The notes: a model not told the origin generated them from the letters alone. A DNA stretch of 22,026 nt from Nemertoderma westbladi (GCA_032718475.1 JAUCBJ010001291.1:1-22026), one strand, 5' to 3'; positions 1 through 8,347 are shown, counted from the first letter of the stretch. Numbers and translations: made by a program.

Positions 1-130
1 AAAATATCATGCTGCACAACGGACTAATATTACATACAGTATAACGGACTAATATTGCATACTGCATAATGTACTAATATTGCATACTGCATAATGGACT
101 AATATTGCATACTGCATAATGGACTAATAC
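1..130. repeat. 25-bp tandem repeat, about five units
   Basis: Units beginning GGACTAATATTGCATACTGC recur at 21, 46, 71, 96 and 121, exactly 25 bp apart. Two units are nearly identical; the first is more diverged. The array may extend left of the window. No coding role is visible. Confidence 0.9.
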
Positions 131-882
131 TGTGGATACAGCGCCATATACCGTAACACAGTCTGCCAGTACAGCAGTAGGCCTACCTGCCTACCGGACC
201 GGTACACATCTCATAATCAGGGCAGGCGCAGGGATTACCTATTTCTTGATTAGGGCCTACTGTATTAGCCTAACAGATTACTGTAATACAGTAGGCCTAA
301 ATACAATTAAACAGAAGGCAGGAAGGTATGTCAGCCTGTTACTGGGTACTTAATGACTTAGGCTACTGCCAGACTGCAGTACTGTCAGACTGTAAGTCCA
401 GAAGTCAGTAAGTGTAAACAAGTCAGTCTGTCAGTACTGCAGTAGGCCTAAGCTGATACGGCACTCTGGCAGTAGCCAGTCTGCCAGTTGCCAGTATGGT
501 AAGAGACACATCCAGACATAATGGCAGTCTGTCATGTCAGCAGGTGGGCAGTTTCTAACATGTCTGGTGCTGTGGTGTGACATACGGCTGTAGGCCCTAC
601 GGTAATACTGTAATGTCAGGCATATGGCAGTATTGTACTGCTGTACTGTGTAACATATACTGTAAATTGTAACAGTTTAAACCCATGTGGGTCTCAATTT
701 CCAACACACATACAGACATATTTCATAGTTCGTAGTTATAGAGACGCTTTAAACTCACCTGGAACGCACTTTACTATCACACCTACATATTATCATAAAA
801 ACTCAAACATGTTACACACATGTTCCACATGATAATAAATTGTAGTAACTACGCATTGAATACCCACTTGCTTCACACTTAG
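131..882. other. Intergenic, CAGT/GTAGGCCTAC-rich low-complexity DNA
   Basis: The stretch is dominated by short CAGT, CTGCAGTACTG and GTAGGCCTA words in both orientations, ending with AT-rich DNA. An open frame of 73 codons at 132-353 has no recognisable domain and follows the repeat composition, so I do not call it a gene. The last five bases (883-887, next to this entry) are the left target duplication of the LTR element. Confidence 0.7.
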
Positions 883-887
883 GTGAA
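883..887. repeat. Left target site duplication GTGAA
   Basis: GTGAA lies directly before the TGTTAGC start of the 5' LTR and is repeated at 8917-8921 directly after the GTCACA end of the 3' LTR. A 4-6 bp duplication is normal for BEL/Pao integrases. Confidence 0.92.
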
Positions 888-942
888 TGTTAGCTTATCC
901 AATTCCGCTAACATGAACCCACAAAGTAAGCCATAAAGCAAT

Positions 943-989
943 ACTGGGAGCACGAGGTTGATTACCAATCAACCTCGTGTCAGCCCAGT
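943..989. other. Strong stem-loop in the U3 part of the 5' LTR
   Basis: CACGAGGTTGATT (951-963) and AATCAACCTCGTG (967-979) form a perfect 13-bp stem with a 3-base loop. Outer arms ACTGGG (943-948) and CCCAGT (984-989) extend it across a small internal loop. The 3' LTR has the same hairpin at 8449-8477; its outer arm is ATTGGG, which still pairs through a G-U wobble. The role is unknown. Confidence 0.85.
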
Positions 990-1064
990 AAACGGGGACA
1001 ATAGGCCCCAAAGGAGACACACACAATAGGGGTCAGGGGCCAAACCCCTAACCGAGAGAGAACA

Positions 1065-1489
1065 CAGGGCAGTCAGGAACACTGGTCACAATATGTCCAA
1101 TTTACAGCCAGAATGTGTCCGCGGAAAACGCTCTCAGAGTGAAATTTCTCCATAGAAAACAATGCTAAATTTCATTTGAAAACCGGCAGTGAAATTTTAA
1201 CATTGGCATTCTAAAAATTATGCCATTAGAATCGTCATAAAATTCTGTATAAATTAATTTGAGAATTAGAATCTCATCGTTGGGATAACTTATCATAATA
1301 TTAAAAATAAAAATGTGCCCAGCTTCTGCTTTGAGTACTATTGGAGTTACAGCCAAAATATGTCCGGAAATATAATCGCAGCCTGTGAAGGACAAATAGT
1401 GGCTGCACGGACACTTTCTGGCTGTAAATATGTGGACAATCTTTGGCTGAGCTTCAGCCAGAAAGTGACCAGTGTTCCTAACTGCAGGG
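1065..1489. mobile_element. 415-bp inverted-repeat DNA transposon (MITE) nested in the 5' LTR
   Basis: The element is 1070-1484, with CAGGG at 1065-1069 and 1485-1489 as target duplication. Its termini are CAGTCAGGAACACTGGTCAC and the reverse complement of CAGTTAGGAACACTGGTCAC, with one mismatch in 20. Subterminal inverted copies of TTTACAGCCAGAA(T/A)GTGTCCG follow. The 3' LTR at the matching site reads straight through with one CAGGG, which proves insertion. There is no transposase frame of meaningful length. CAG ends resemble some hAT elements, but a 5-bp duplication is not decisive, so the superfamily is left open. Confidence 0.93.
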
Positions 1490-1583
1490 AGTGAAGGGAA
1501 ACACTCCAAAGGGTGCCAACAGGGGTATCAACCAATCAGAGGGGGGAAAGGCATCGATTGAGTAGCAATAAAGCCACCGTGCA

Positions 1584-1616
1584 ATATAACCAGTAACCTG
1601 TAATCATTCATTCAGT
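1584..1616 (+). promoter_or_regulatory. Putative LTR core promoter (TATA plus initiator)
   Basis: ATATAA at 1584-1589 lies about 28-30 bp before an initiator-like TTCAGTT centred on A1614. The same pair occurs in the 3' LTR, with A at 8692. The spacing fits RNA polymerase II rules. This is a motif-based inference. Confidence 0.5.
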
Positions 1617-1838
1617 TTACTCAGTCAGATCAGTAGGGTGGAACGGGGACTTCTGTCACCGTCCGCTACCGCCATCATACTTATATTACCTATTGTGTCA
1701 TACTATATTATATATATATCAGACTATTATACCTTATACATATAACCGGACGCCAGAACTCTTTTACCTTTCACATACGGCGGGGACGCGTGGATAGAAA
1801 ACCCAACGGATAAACCGGGATCCGTAGATCCCGTCACA

Positions 1839-1961
1839 GTGACAGAACTAGTTCCGCCCAGCTGCCCTGACAGTGATAGAATCAGATCCGCCCAGCTGCC
1901 CTGACAGAGATAGAATAGAGCTGCCGTCCTAGCTAGCGACGACCAGCTACTAAAGACGAAG
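1839..1961 (+). other. Retrotransposon leader with 34-bp duplication; no standard primer-binding site
   Basis: Directly after the LTR the sequence reads GTGACAGAACTAG, with no TGG (the complement of a tRNA CCA end) within the first bases. TCCGCCCAGCTGCCCTGACA occurs at 1853 and again at 1887, forming a 34-bp tandem duplication. The first coding ATG follows at 1962. The true primer, possibly an internal tRNA segment, cannot be named from sequence. Confidence 0.6.
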
Positions 1962-4595
1962 ATGAGTCGAGATAGAGGAACGACACCGCCGCGGACCCCG
2001 GACGACGATCTAACGATCCGCGAGGCCACGGCGAGACGATACGAACCCACGACGCCGGACGATGCTACGCCGACCACGTCGACGCACGTTGACGTCACGT
2101 CGATAACGAGCGACCCGGCGAACCAAGGTGTGGGGGGTCGTCTACAAAGAGAGATCGAGTCGAGAGGAGAGAAGAAAGACGAGTCGACACGGAAGGAGGG
2201 TCGATATGCCGATGTCGCCGGTCAGCCACAGACCGAGGGCGACGGACGGCCCACCGGAACGGCAACGGTGGAGCCGCCGGTACGACGTCGGACCCGGAGA
2301 GACAGAGGAGAGGTCGGCGACGAGGACGTCGGGGTTTCTGATCGACTTCGACGGGCCTACAACGCGACCCGGGAACAACTGAAGGAAGCTAGAGGAGGGG
2401 CTGAGATAGACCAGGTGAAGTTGAGGAGACGACTAGGTGAGTCGAACAGATACTTTGATTACCTAGTGCGTTCTGGGCAGGGAGAACTGGCCGAGGAGAG
2501 AGCGAGAGGGGTTGCCTTCGAACTGTTTGGGCTATGGGAACGTAGGGGTATGGGGCCTGGTGTAGTGTACATAGGGCCATACTTAGTCGATGCCAGGGAA
2601 GTTAAGTTAGTGGGTTGGGCGGGACCGCACGAGGGCGAATCCGAGGTTAGCTCCGAGGATTCGGTCTCGTTGGTCAGCGAGAACCCCGGAGAGCGGGGGA
2701 AAGTTAGTAGGACGGAGGGGCGGCGGGAGTCCGTCGCAACCTATAAGTCTGCTACATCCTCCGCAAAAGAAAGACGGGTGCGAGAGAGTGAACGCATGGC
2801 ATATAAATTAAAAATGGAAGAATTAGAGTGGCGACTGAGGGGAAGTAAGGAGCGAGAGAGTGAACGCGAAGAGCGTGAGGCAAGAGAACAGAGCGTGCGG
2901 TACACGTACAGTAGATACAGTAACCGTACGGGCGAGGGGGGTAGTAGTAGTACGTTAGGAAATGTTTGTATTGATAGTACCGTAGTAGATAACCCTAATA
3001 ATCCCTTTATTACAGGAAATAATATTTTACCGGGTAGTAGTAATTTAAATTTAAATACAAATACTCTAAATAATAATTTCAATTCAAACCCGCAAAATAA
3101 TTCGAATAATAATTTAAGTTTAGAGAATAGTAGTGATCTAAGTAATTTAAATAATTTAAATAATAATCCCGTTTCAAATTCTAATAATTTAATTGATTTA
3201 ACAAATAATATTGGGAATGGTGCTATTAATGTGAACGCGTCAGACGTGTATAGCCCGGCAGACGGCGGCCTGGTAGGCCACGTAGTTAGTAGACAGGAAG
3301 TGGCGGGGTTGCGCCAACCCGACGGCGGCCTGGTAGGCCACGTAGTTGGTAGGCAGGAGGTAGCGGGGTTGAGCCAACCCGGGGTGGGCCTGGTAGGCCT
3401 CGCAGTAGTAGGGAGAGAGGCGGGGGTGAATAGACCCGGCCGCAGTAGAGACAGTGTGTCGACTAGAGAGGGGTGTAGAGACGAAGTAAGAGATATTGAA
3501 GTTAGATGTGGCGGGTGGGGGGGGGCTACGGGCGCCCCACCACATGAGATTAGCGGCGAGAGAGGGGGGGCAGAGAATGCCCCACAAGAGGGGTGTAGAA
3601 GTGTAGTAAGAGGTAGTGAAGTTAGAAGTGGCGGGTGGGGGGGGGCTACGGGCGCCCCACCACGAGAGATTAGTAGCGAGAGAGGGGGGGCAGAGAGTGT
3701 CCCACAGGCGTCGGCGGATAATGCGCGGGCCGAATTAGGTAAACCGCAACACCCGGCGATGGAGAGTAATAGGGGGATTGCGAGTATCCCCAGCGGCGTG
3801 CGATCGAGCAGAGAGAGACAGGTTGACGTCGCGAGAGGGCGGGCGACGGAACGTCGAGCCCAGTTAGAAGAGAGAAGATTAGTAGAGTTTAATAGAGAGG
3901 TCGAAGATAGGAGAAGATTAGTAGAGTATAATAGAGAGGTCGGAGATAGAAGAAGATTAGCAGAGTTTAACCGAGAGGTCGAAGAGAGAAGAAAGGAAGA
4001 TAGTAGAAGAGTCGTTGCTAGGAGCAACCGGAGAGCGAGGACGGATAGCGAGCCGTCGATAGAAGAGATGGAGTTAGGGAGCCAGTGGGGTCGAACTTCG
4101 GGAGATTGCCGTCGCCCCGGAGAAACGCACCGCACACTAAGAGAGGGGTACAGGATGTACCGATACGAAGAAGAGAACAGGAGTGGGGATCGAAGAGAAA
4201 CTTCCCGACGTGATATAGCTGCCGATCGAGAGTACGGTAGTCGCGGGGAGATTCGAGATTCGAGAAGAATAAACTTCGATTCGGAAGGGCACATGCAGAC
4301 TGCAGGACATACTGTAGGCCTTACTGCACATACTATTATAGGCCATGCTGGGAGAGATAGAGTAGGCGATAGGGTAGCGCGAACGACGGGATTAAACCCG
4401 GAAGTCGCGGAGTACATACCGGTAGGTAGGCGAGAGGTAGGTAGGCCTATATCGGTACAGCAGCATGACTATAATACACAGGGACATAACATATATCCAG
4501 GGGAGGGGAGAGTTATTGTAGATAGATGTATGGGCCCCAATATATTAACATCAACCCCAGTACTAAACATACCGGTGGGGGGGGGGACAGGGTGA
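1962..4595 (+). CDS. Retrotransposon ORF1: long, disordered N-terminal Gag region
   Basis: An 877-codon frame begins at ATG 1962 with A at -3, about 350 nt after the inferred LTR start site. Residues 1-120 are rich in Arg, Asp, Glu, Thr and Pro. Residues about 124-195 look helical and could match the N-terminal helical part of BEL/Pao Gag (inference). Residues about 265-305 are charged and coiled-coil-like. Residues 344-425 are extremely Asn-rich with Ser and Leu, like prion-like assembly domains. Residues 434-493 are three 20-residue repeats, 503-582 are two 40-residue Gly/Arg repeats, and 638-680 are three 13-residue charged repeats with heptad character. No enzymatic motif is visible. Its stop (4593-4595) comes seven bases after a G10 run, and the Gag frame is already open in +1 there, so this is probably the N-terminal part of a larger Gag. 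Confidence 0.75.
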   Translation: MSRDRGTTPPRTPDDDLTIREATARRYEPTTPDDATPTTSTHVDVTSITSDPANQGVGGRLQREIESRGEKKDESTRKEGRYADVAGQPQTEGDGRPTGTATVEPPVRRRTRRDRGEVGDEDVGVSDRLRRAYNATREQLKEARGGAEIDQVKLRRRLGESNRYFDYLVRSGQGELAEERARGVAFELFGLWERRGMGPGVVYIGPYLVDAREVKLVGWAGPHEGESEVSSEDSVSLVSENPGERGKVSRTEGRRESVATYKSATSSAKERRVRESERMAYKLKMEELEWRLRGSKERESEREEREAREQSVRYTYSRYSNRTGEGGSSSTLGNVCIDSTVVDNPNNPFITGNNILPGSSNLNLNTNTLNNNFNSNPQNNSNNNLSLENSSDLSNLNNLNNNPVSNSNNLIDLTNNIGNGAINVNASDVYSPADGGLVGHVVSRQEVAGLRQPDGGLVGHVVGRQEVAGLSQPGVGLVGLAVVGREAGVNRPGRSRDSVSTREGCRDEVRDIEVRCGGWGGATGAPPHEISGERGGAENAPQEGCRSVVRGSEVRSGGWGGATGAPPREISSERGGAESVPQASADNARAELGKPQHPAMESNRGIASIPSGVRSSRERQVDVARGRATERRAQLEERRLVEFNREVEDRRRLVEYNREVGDRRRLAEFNREVEERRKEDSRRVVARSNRRARTDSEPSIEEMELGSQWGRTSGDCRRPGETHRTLREGYRMYRYEEENRSGDRRETSRRDIAADREYGSRGEIRDSRRINFDSEGHMQTAGHTVGLTAHTIIGHAGRDRVGDRVARTTGLNPEVAEYIPVGRREVGRPISVQQHDYNTQGHNIYPGEGRVIVDRCMGPNILTSTPVLNIPVGGGTG

Positions 4596-7014
4596 CATTC
4601 CCCCATCACAATATCAACAATATACCCCAATAGGAGCGAGAACATCGAACCCCTTGGACGAGAACAGATCATGCGACACGGAAATATGGAGGGGGCCGTT
4701 ACCCCCAATGATATATCCGACGCAACAAATTAAATCAACAACAGATAGGACGGACGGACCGCACCCAATAGGGGAGTCTATACAACATCCATCGAACCCA
4801 TTAGAAGCGCAAGCGATGGGAATGGCCACATTGATCGATGCGTTAAAAACTAGGATCGAGTTACCACCTGTGGAACCATTTAAATTCGATGGGAGTAGGC
4901 CGGAAGAATATCTACAGTTTCGGCGCATGTATAGTAACGAAATATTAAGTAAGAACTTGACGCAGGCGGCGTGCCTAAAATATCTGCAAGTATATACAGG
5001 AGGCCCAGCATACGACATCGTGAGGCAATACCAGGGCATCGAGGGCGGCTTCACGACAGCATGGCGGGCGCTAGATAGGGAATACGGGCACCCGGCCAAG
5101 ATCATCCGGCAAACCCTGAGAGGCATAACATCGGGTGGCCTACAGGACAATCCCGTTAGCATAAGGACCTTTGCAAACAAGGTCGAGAAGGCGTTAATCG
5201 TGTTAAAGACGCTAGACGCACCATATGAACTCAACGCGTCTAACAACATCACCACGATAGCGCAGGCACTGCCGATCTGGTTACGAAGGAAGTGGAGGAA
5301 GATAGCCTTCTCCACACGGGAGAAGAAGGGTGCGGAACCGGGCCTAGAAGAAATGTCGAGCTTCCTCAACTATGAAGCCGAATTAATAACAGACCCAGTC
5401 TATAGCGAGGATAGTTTGGGGACAAGCCATAAACCCGAACACGATCCTGCAGATCCACTCCCGAGAGTAGGACAATCACTACCACATGCGGCCACACAGG
5501 GGACTGCTAGTCCACAGTTGGCTGGTAGCAGGGCCACACCATGGCGGGGACAGAAAGAAAATAACACCATAAATAAACATAATCCCAATGTACCCAGTAG
5601 GCCGAATACAGACAACCAAAACACTAAATCGGTACATATAAACCTAGGCGCGATACGTGAGGGACTATACAGGGAACGCTATGATCCAGGATTCGAATGT
5701 CAATTACATCGGGATGGAACACATAAGACCAGGAGTTGTAAGCACTGGCAAGCGTTGCCCAAACAAGATCGTATAGCCTACACAGACGCGAACGGACTAT
5801 GTCATCGATGTGTGGTAGAAGGACACAGATCCGGAGAGTGTAGAGAAACAGCAGTTAGAGAGTCCGAGACTGGAGGCCAAACAATGGCTACAAGTACGCC
5901 AGAAGAGGAGAAGAAGAGAAAAGTACTACTCGGGGTAGTACCAGTAAAGATATCAGGAGAGGGCGGTCGATCAGTAACGACGTTAATGCTGGTCGACAGC
6001 GGAGCAGCCTTCACGCTGGTGGAGAACTGGGTGGCCGAAGAGATAGGGCTAAAGACGAGGCCGAACAGAATGGCGGTAACTACCGTCTCGAGTAAAGATG
6101 AGGTCCTGGAGACGAGGACAGGGCGGTGCAGGATAGCAGCGATTGCACCGGGATATGACTATGGGGCGACGATCGACCCCATCCACGTCATAGAATCGAT
6201 AAACATCAACGCCAGGCGACCAACCAACATTGAGGTCGAACAATATAGATTCCTGGACGGTATCGATTTCTCAATACCAAAGGTGGACGTTAGGAAGGTG
6301 TCCATTATAGTAGGGATGGACTGCCCGACGGCCCACGAGAGAACGAAGACGGTCTTCGGCGAAGACAGGCAGCAGGATCCGACGGCGATCCTCACGCCGT
6401 TCGGATGGACGCTTAGCGGCCCAGTTAAAATCAACATCCCATGCAGTGTGACAGAGACATCTGGGTGCATGATACCAGGCACCGAAGACGCAGAGGAAGT
6501 AGAGGAGAAACAAGAGATAGTAGAGCCAGATAGGGAGGTGACAGTAAGAAAGTGGGCAGAGGAGAGTAGGTTTCCCAGCAAGCATCGGTATGGAGATGGA
6601 GCGGAGCGGACGGCGAGGTGTCCGGAGGACAACACTCCGGAGGAGTGTCTGGAGGAGTGTCCAGAGGAGTGTCCGGAAGAGACGCAGGTCCGGGTTGGAG
6701 GCATACCGACAAGGGAGAAGTCGAGAAGGAAGGCAGGACGGAAAGGGATAGGACTACTATTGTACCTACTGTTCTGCCTGTTCTTTCACTTTCTATTCAT
6801 TCTGCCGGCGGGAGACAACAAGGAGGGAGGTGGCATTTTGATGCCAGGAGATGAGCTAGTTAAGAAAGCGGCGGAGAGACCCGATTTCAGGGTGGCAGAA
6901 GAGGGAGAACCAATTCCTGGTGAGATGGAATTGGCGAAGAGAGTACGGCGAATCCTACAGGACCTACAGGAGCAGCAGTGGGAGAGTGCCTGTTGGAAGA
7001 ATCGCCCTAGTTAA
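4567..7014 (+). CDS. BEL/Pao-like Gag-protease polyprotein, pol-less
   Basis: The frame is open from 4567. No ATG lies before 4708; numbering here starts at the TTG at 4654, which is unlikely to be a real start. Residues about 70-248 resemble the BEL/Pao capsid region (DUF1759-like), opening with PPVEPFKFDG. C349-x2-H-x9-C362 and C383-x2-C386-x4-H391-x4-C396 form a zinc-binding region, the second a classic knuckle. The aspartic protease has D448-S449-G450 followed by AAFTLV, then IIVGMD and LTPFGWTLSGP near 550-590, as in BEL proteases. After that the expected reverse transcriptase is missing. Instead there is a Cys/Glu repeat (about 663-676), a basic stretch, a membrane-type hydrophobic segment (about 699-718) and a short helix (758-776) faintly like the tail of BEL integrases. 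It is probably expressed as a fusion with ORF1. Confidence 0.88.
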   Translation, partial: TYRWGGGQGDIPPSQYQQYTPIGARTSNPLDENRSCDTEIWRGPLPPMIYPTQQIKSTTDRTDGPHPIGESIQHPSNPLEAQAMGMATLIDALKTRIELPPVEPFKFDGSRPEEYLQFRRMYSNEILSKNLTQAACLKYLQVYTGGPAYDIVRQYQGIEGGFTTAWRALDREYGHPAKIIRQTLRGITSGGLQDNPVSIRTFANKVEKALIVLKTLDAPYELNASNNITTIAQALPIWLRRKWRKIAFSTREKKGAEPGLEEMSSFLNYEAELITDPVYSEDSLGTSHKPEHDPADPLPRVGQSLPHAATQGTASPQLAGSRATPWRGQKENNTINKHNPNVPSRPNTDNQNTKSVHINLGAIREGLYRERYDPGFECQLHRDGTHKTRSCKHWQALPKQDRIAYTDANGLCHRCVVEGHRSGECRETAVRESETGGQTMATSTPEEEKKRKVLLGVVPVKISGEGGRSVTTLMLVDSGAAFTLVENWVAEEIGLKTRPNRMAVTTVSSKDEVLETRTGRCRIAAIAPGYDYGATIDPIHVIESININARRPTNIEVEQYRFLDGIDFSIPKVDVRKVSIIVGMDCPTAHERTKTVFGEDRQQDPTAILTPFGWTLSGPVKINIPCSVTETSGCMIPGTEDAEEVEEKQEIVEPDREVTVRKWAEESRFPSKHRYGDGAERTARCPEDNTPEECLEECPEECPEETQVRVGGIPTREKSRRKAGRKGIGLLLYLLFCLFFHFLFILPAGDNKEGGGILMPGDELVKKAAERPDFRVAEEGEPIPGEMELAKRVRRILQDLQEQQWESACWKNRPS
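4577..4586 (+). promoter_or_regulatory. G10 run joining ORF1 and Gag-protease frames
   Basis: Ten consecutive Gs occupy 4577-4586, in codons GTG GGG GGG GGG of ORF1, seven bases before its TGA. The downstream Gag frame has no stop from 4567 on, so the two frames overlap across the run and differ by +1. Losing one G would fuse them into a single frame of about 1,680 codons. This may be a ribosomal or polymerase slippage site, a mutation in this copy, or a homopolymer sequencing error. Confidence 0.6.
6629..6681 (+). repeat. 12-bp tandem repeat coding for Cys-Glu repeats
   Basis: GAGGAGTGTCCG-type units repeat about four times inside the Gag-protease frame, encoding (P/L)EEC repeats. The repeat lies between the protease and the hydrophobic segment and is not part of known BEL proteins as far as I recall. 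Confidence 0.75.
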
Positions 7015-8347
7015 GAGGTTTAGTCGTCCAATATTTTGGACTGAGGGGGGTGGGAATGAGGGCGAGACGCCCTTCCCACAAGAAATTAATTATTTAATTA
7101 AAAATAAAAATAAATAATAATAAATAATTAAATAATTAAAATAATAGTTAGTAGAAGTAAGAGGTAGTTCGAAGATAGGAGAGTAGAGTTAGAAGGCGGC
7201 GGGGCAAGGGAGTGTGGCATATTGTCATGCCACGAGTAGTAGTAGGGGGGTCGTGGGCACCGGAAGCGCCACGTAGAAAGTAGTAGGAGAGAGTGGTTGT
7301 GGGCACCGGAAGCGCCACGTAGAAAGTAGTAGCAGGGAGTGGTTGTGGGCACCGCAAGCGCCACGTAGATAGAGGTATTAGTTGAGGTGGAGATGTAGTT
7401 AGAGTGTTAGAGGTAGTAGAGAGGGCACATAGGGTGCCAGGTAGTAGTGTTAGAGGTAGTAGAGAGGGCACATAGGGTGCCAGAGAGTAGAGTAGTAGAG
7501 AGGGCACATAGGGTGCCAGGTAGTAGAGTAGTAGAGGGTAGATAGTAGAGTGGTTGTGGGCACCGTTAGCGCCACGTAGATGGAGGTAGAGTTAGTAAGA
7601 GGGTACGTAGTACTAGTTGTGGTTGTGGGCACCGTTAGCGCCACGTAGATGGAGGTAGAGTTAGTAAGAGGGTACATAGTACCGGTTGTGGTTGTGGGCA
7701 CCGTTAGCGCCACGTAGATGCAGAAAAGAGTTAATAAGAGGGTACGTAGTACCGGTTGTGGTTGTGGGCACCGTTAGCGCCACGTAGATAGAGTTAGCAG
7801 AAAGTTAGAGGGTTTTTAGTTAGAGTTAGTAGTAGAGTGGTTGTGGGCACCGCAAGCGCCACGTAGATGGAGGTAGTAGCAGAGGGTTGTGGGCACCCTA
7901 AGCGCCACGTAGTAGAAGAGTTGGTAAGAGTTAGTAGACTTAGCAGAGAGTTAGTAGTTAGTAGAGTTAGATAGTTAGAGTTAGTAAGTTGGATAAGGTA
8001 GATAGTATGATAGCACAGGGATAGCATTAGAGATTAGGGCCTTAGAGAGTGGCAGAGAGTAGAGAGGAGATAGTGAGAGGAGCTGTTGGCGAGAGGGAAG
8101 AGTGCGATCCAGGTGTGGGGAGAGGGTAAGAGCGAGTTGAGTCAGAGAGCGGAGTTAGAGTGGTGAGAGTGTTGGGGAAACAAAAATTGTGTGAGAGAAG
8201 CGCACGATCGGCCCGACACGAGACGCCAGAGGGTAGTGACATCATACCCATAGGGAGCGGCCTGGAAAGCCGACTCCAAGAAAATAACCCCACCCCAGAC
8301 CCGATAATAGATCGAGTTCCAGCGGAATTGTAGCGCACTTTAGTTGG
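7015..8347 (+). other. Non-coding internal region of the retrotransposon, C-poor and repetitive
   Basis: No open frame of any quality is present on the + strand; apparent frames on the - strand are repeat translations. The + strand is rich in G, A and T with very little C, mainly GTAGTAG and GAGTTAG words. The first 70 bases after the Gag stop, in another frame, could be a relic of a pol C-terminus, but this is weak. A perfect 7-bp hairpin (GTGGCAT with ATGCCAC) sits near 7213-7232. Confidence 0.7.
7247..7912 (+). repeat. Minisatellite with GTGGGCACCGNNAGCGCCACG core, nine copies
   Basis: The core occurs nine times between 7247 and 7912. Copies at 7556, 7625, 7694 and 7764 are spaced 69-70 bp; the earlier ones are about 46 bp apart. 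Each core can form an imperfect hairpin (GTGG with CCAC). Between them lie other hairpin units: GGCACATAGGGTGCC three times (about 7424-7517) and GGTACRTAGTAC(C/T) three times (about 7602, 7671, 7741). Confidence 0.88.

Larger units (their letters stand above)
888..1838 (+). repeat. 5' LTR, enlarged by a nested transposon
   Basis: The LTR is 951 bp, against 531 bp for the 3' LTR. The extra 420 bp is the 415-bp insertion at 1070-1484 plus one copy of its 5-bp target duplication. The rest aligns to the 3' LTR without gaps. Promoter-like signals are CCAATCAG at about 1533, ATATAA at 1584-1589 and an initiator-like TTCAGTT with its A at 1614, about 30 bp downstream. AATAAA is at 1567-1572. Inferred: transcription starts near 1614, leaving a leader of about 350 nt before the first reading frame. 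Confidence 0.92.

Noticed and set aside
132-353. 73-codon frame on the + strand
   Set aside because: It lies in low-complexity repeat DNA, with no domain.
2741-4417. 558-codon open frame on the - strand, antisense to retrotransposon ORF1
   Set aside because: It is Leu/Ser/Pro-rich as expected from reading purine-rich Arg/Glu/Asn codons backward, and has no domain. The + strand frame fits the element's structure.
7247-7912. CRISPR-like array
   Set aside because: Repeats are unevenly spaced with related, not unique, spacers, and lie inside a eukaryotic retrotransposon.
7128-8027. Several - strand frames rich in Thr, Leu, Ser and Pro
   Set aside because: They are translations of the minisatellite and simple repeats on the strand opposite to the element's transcript.
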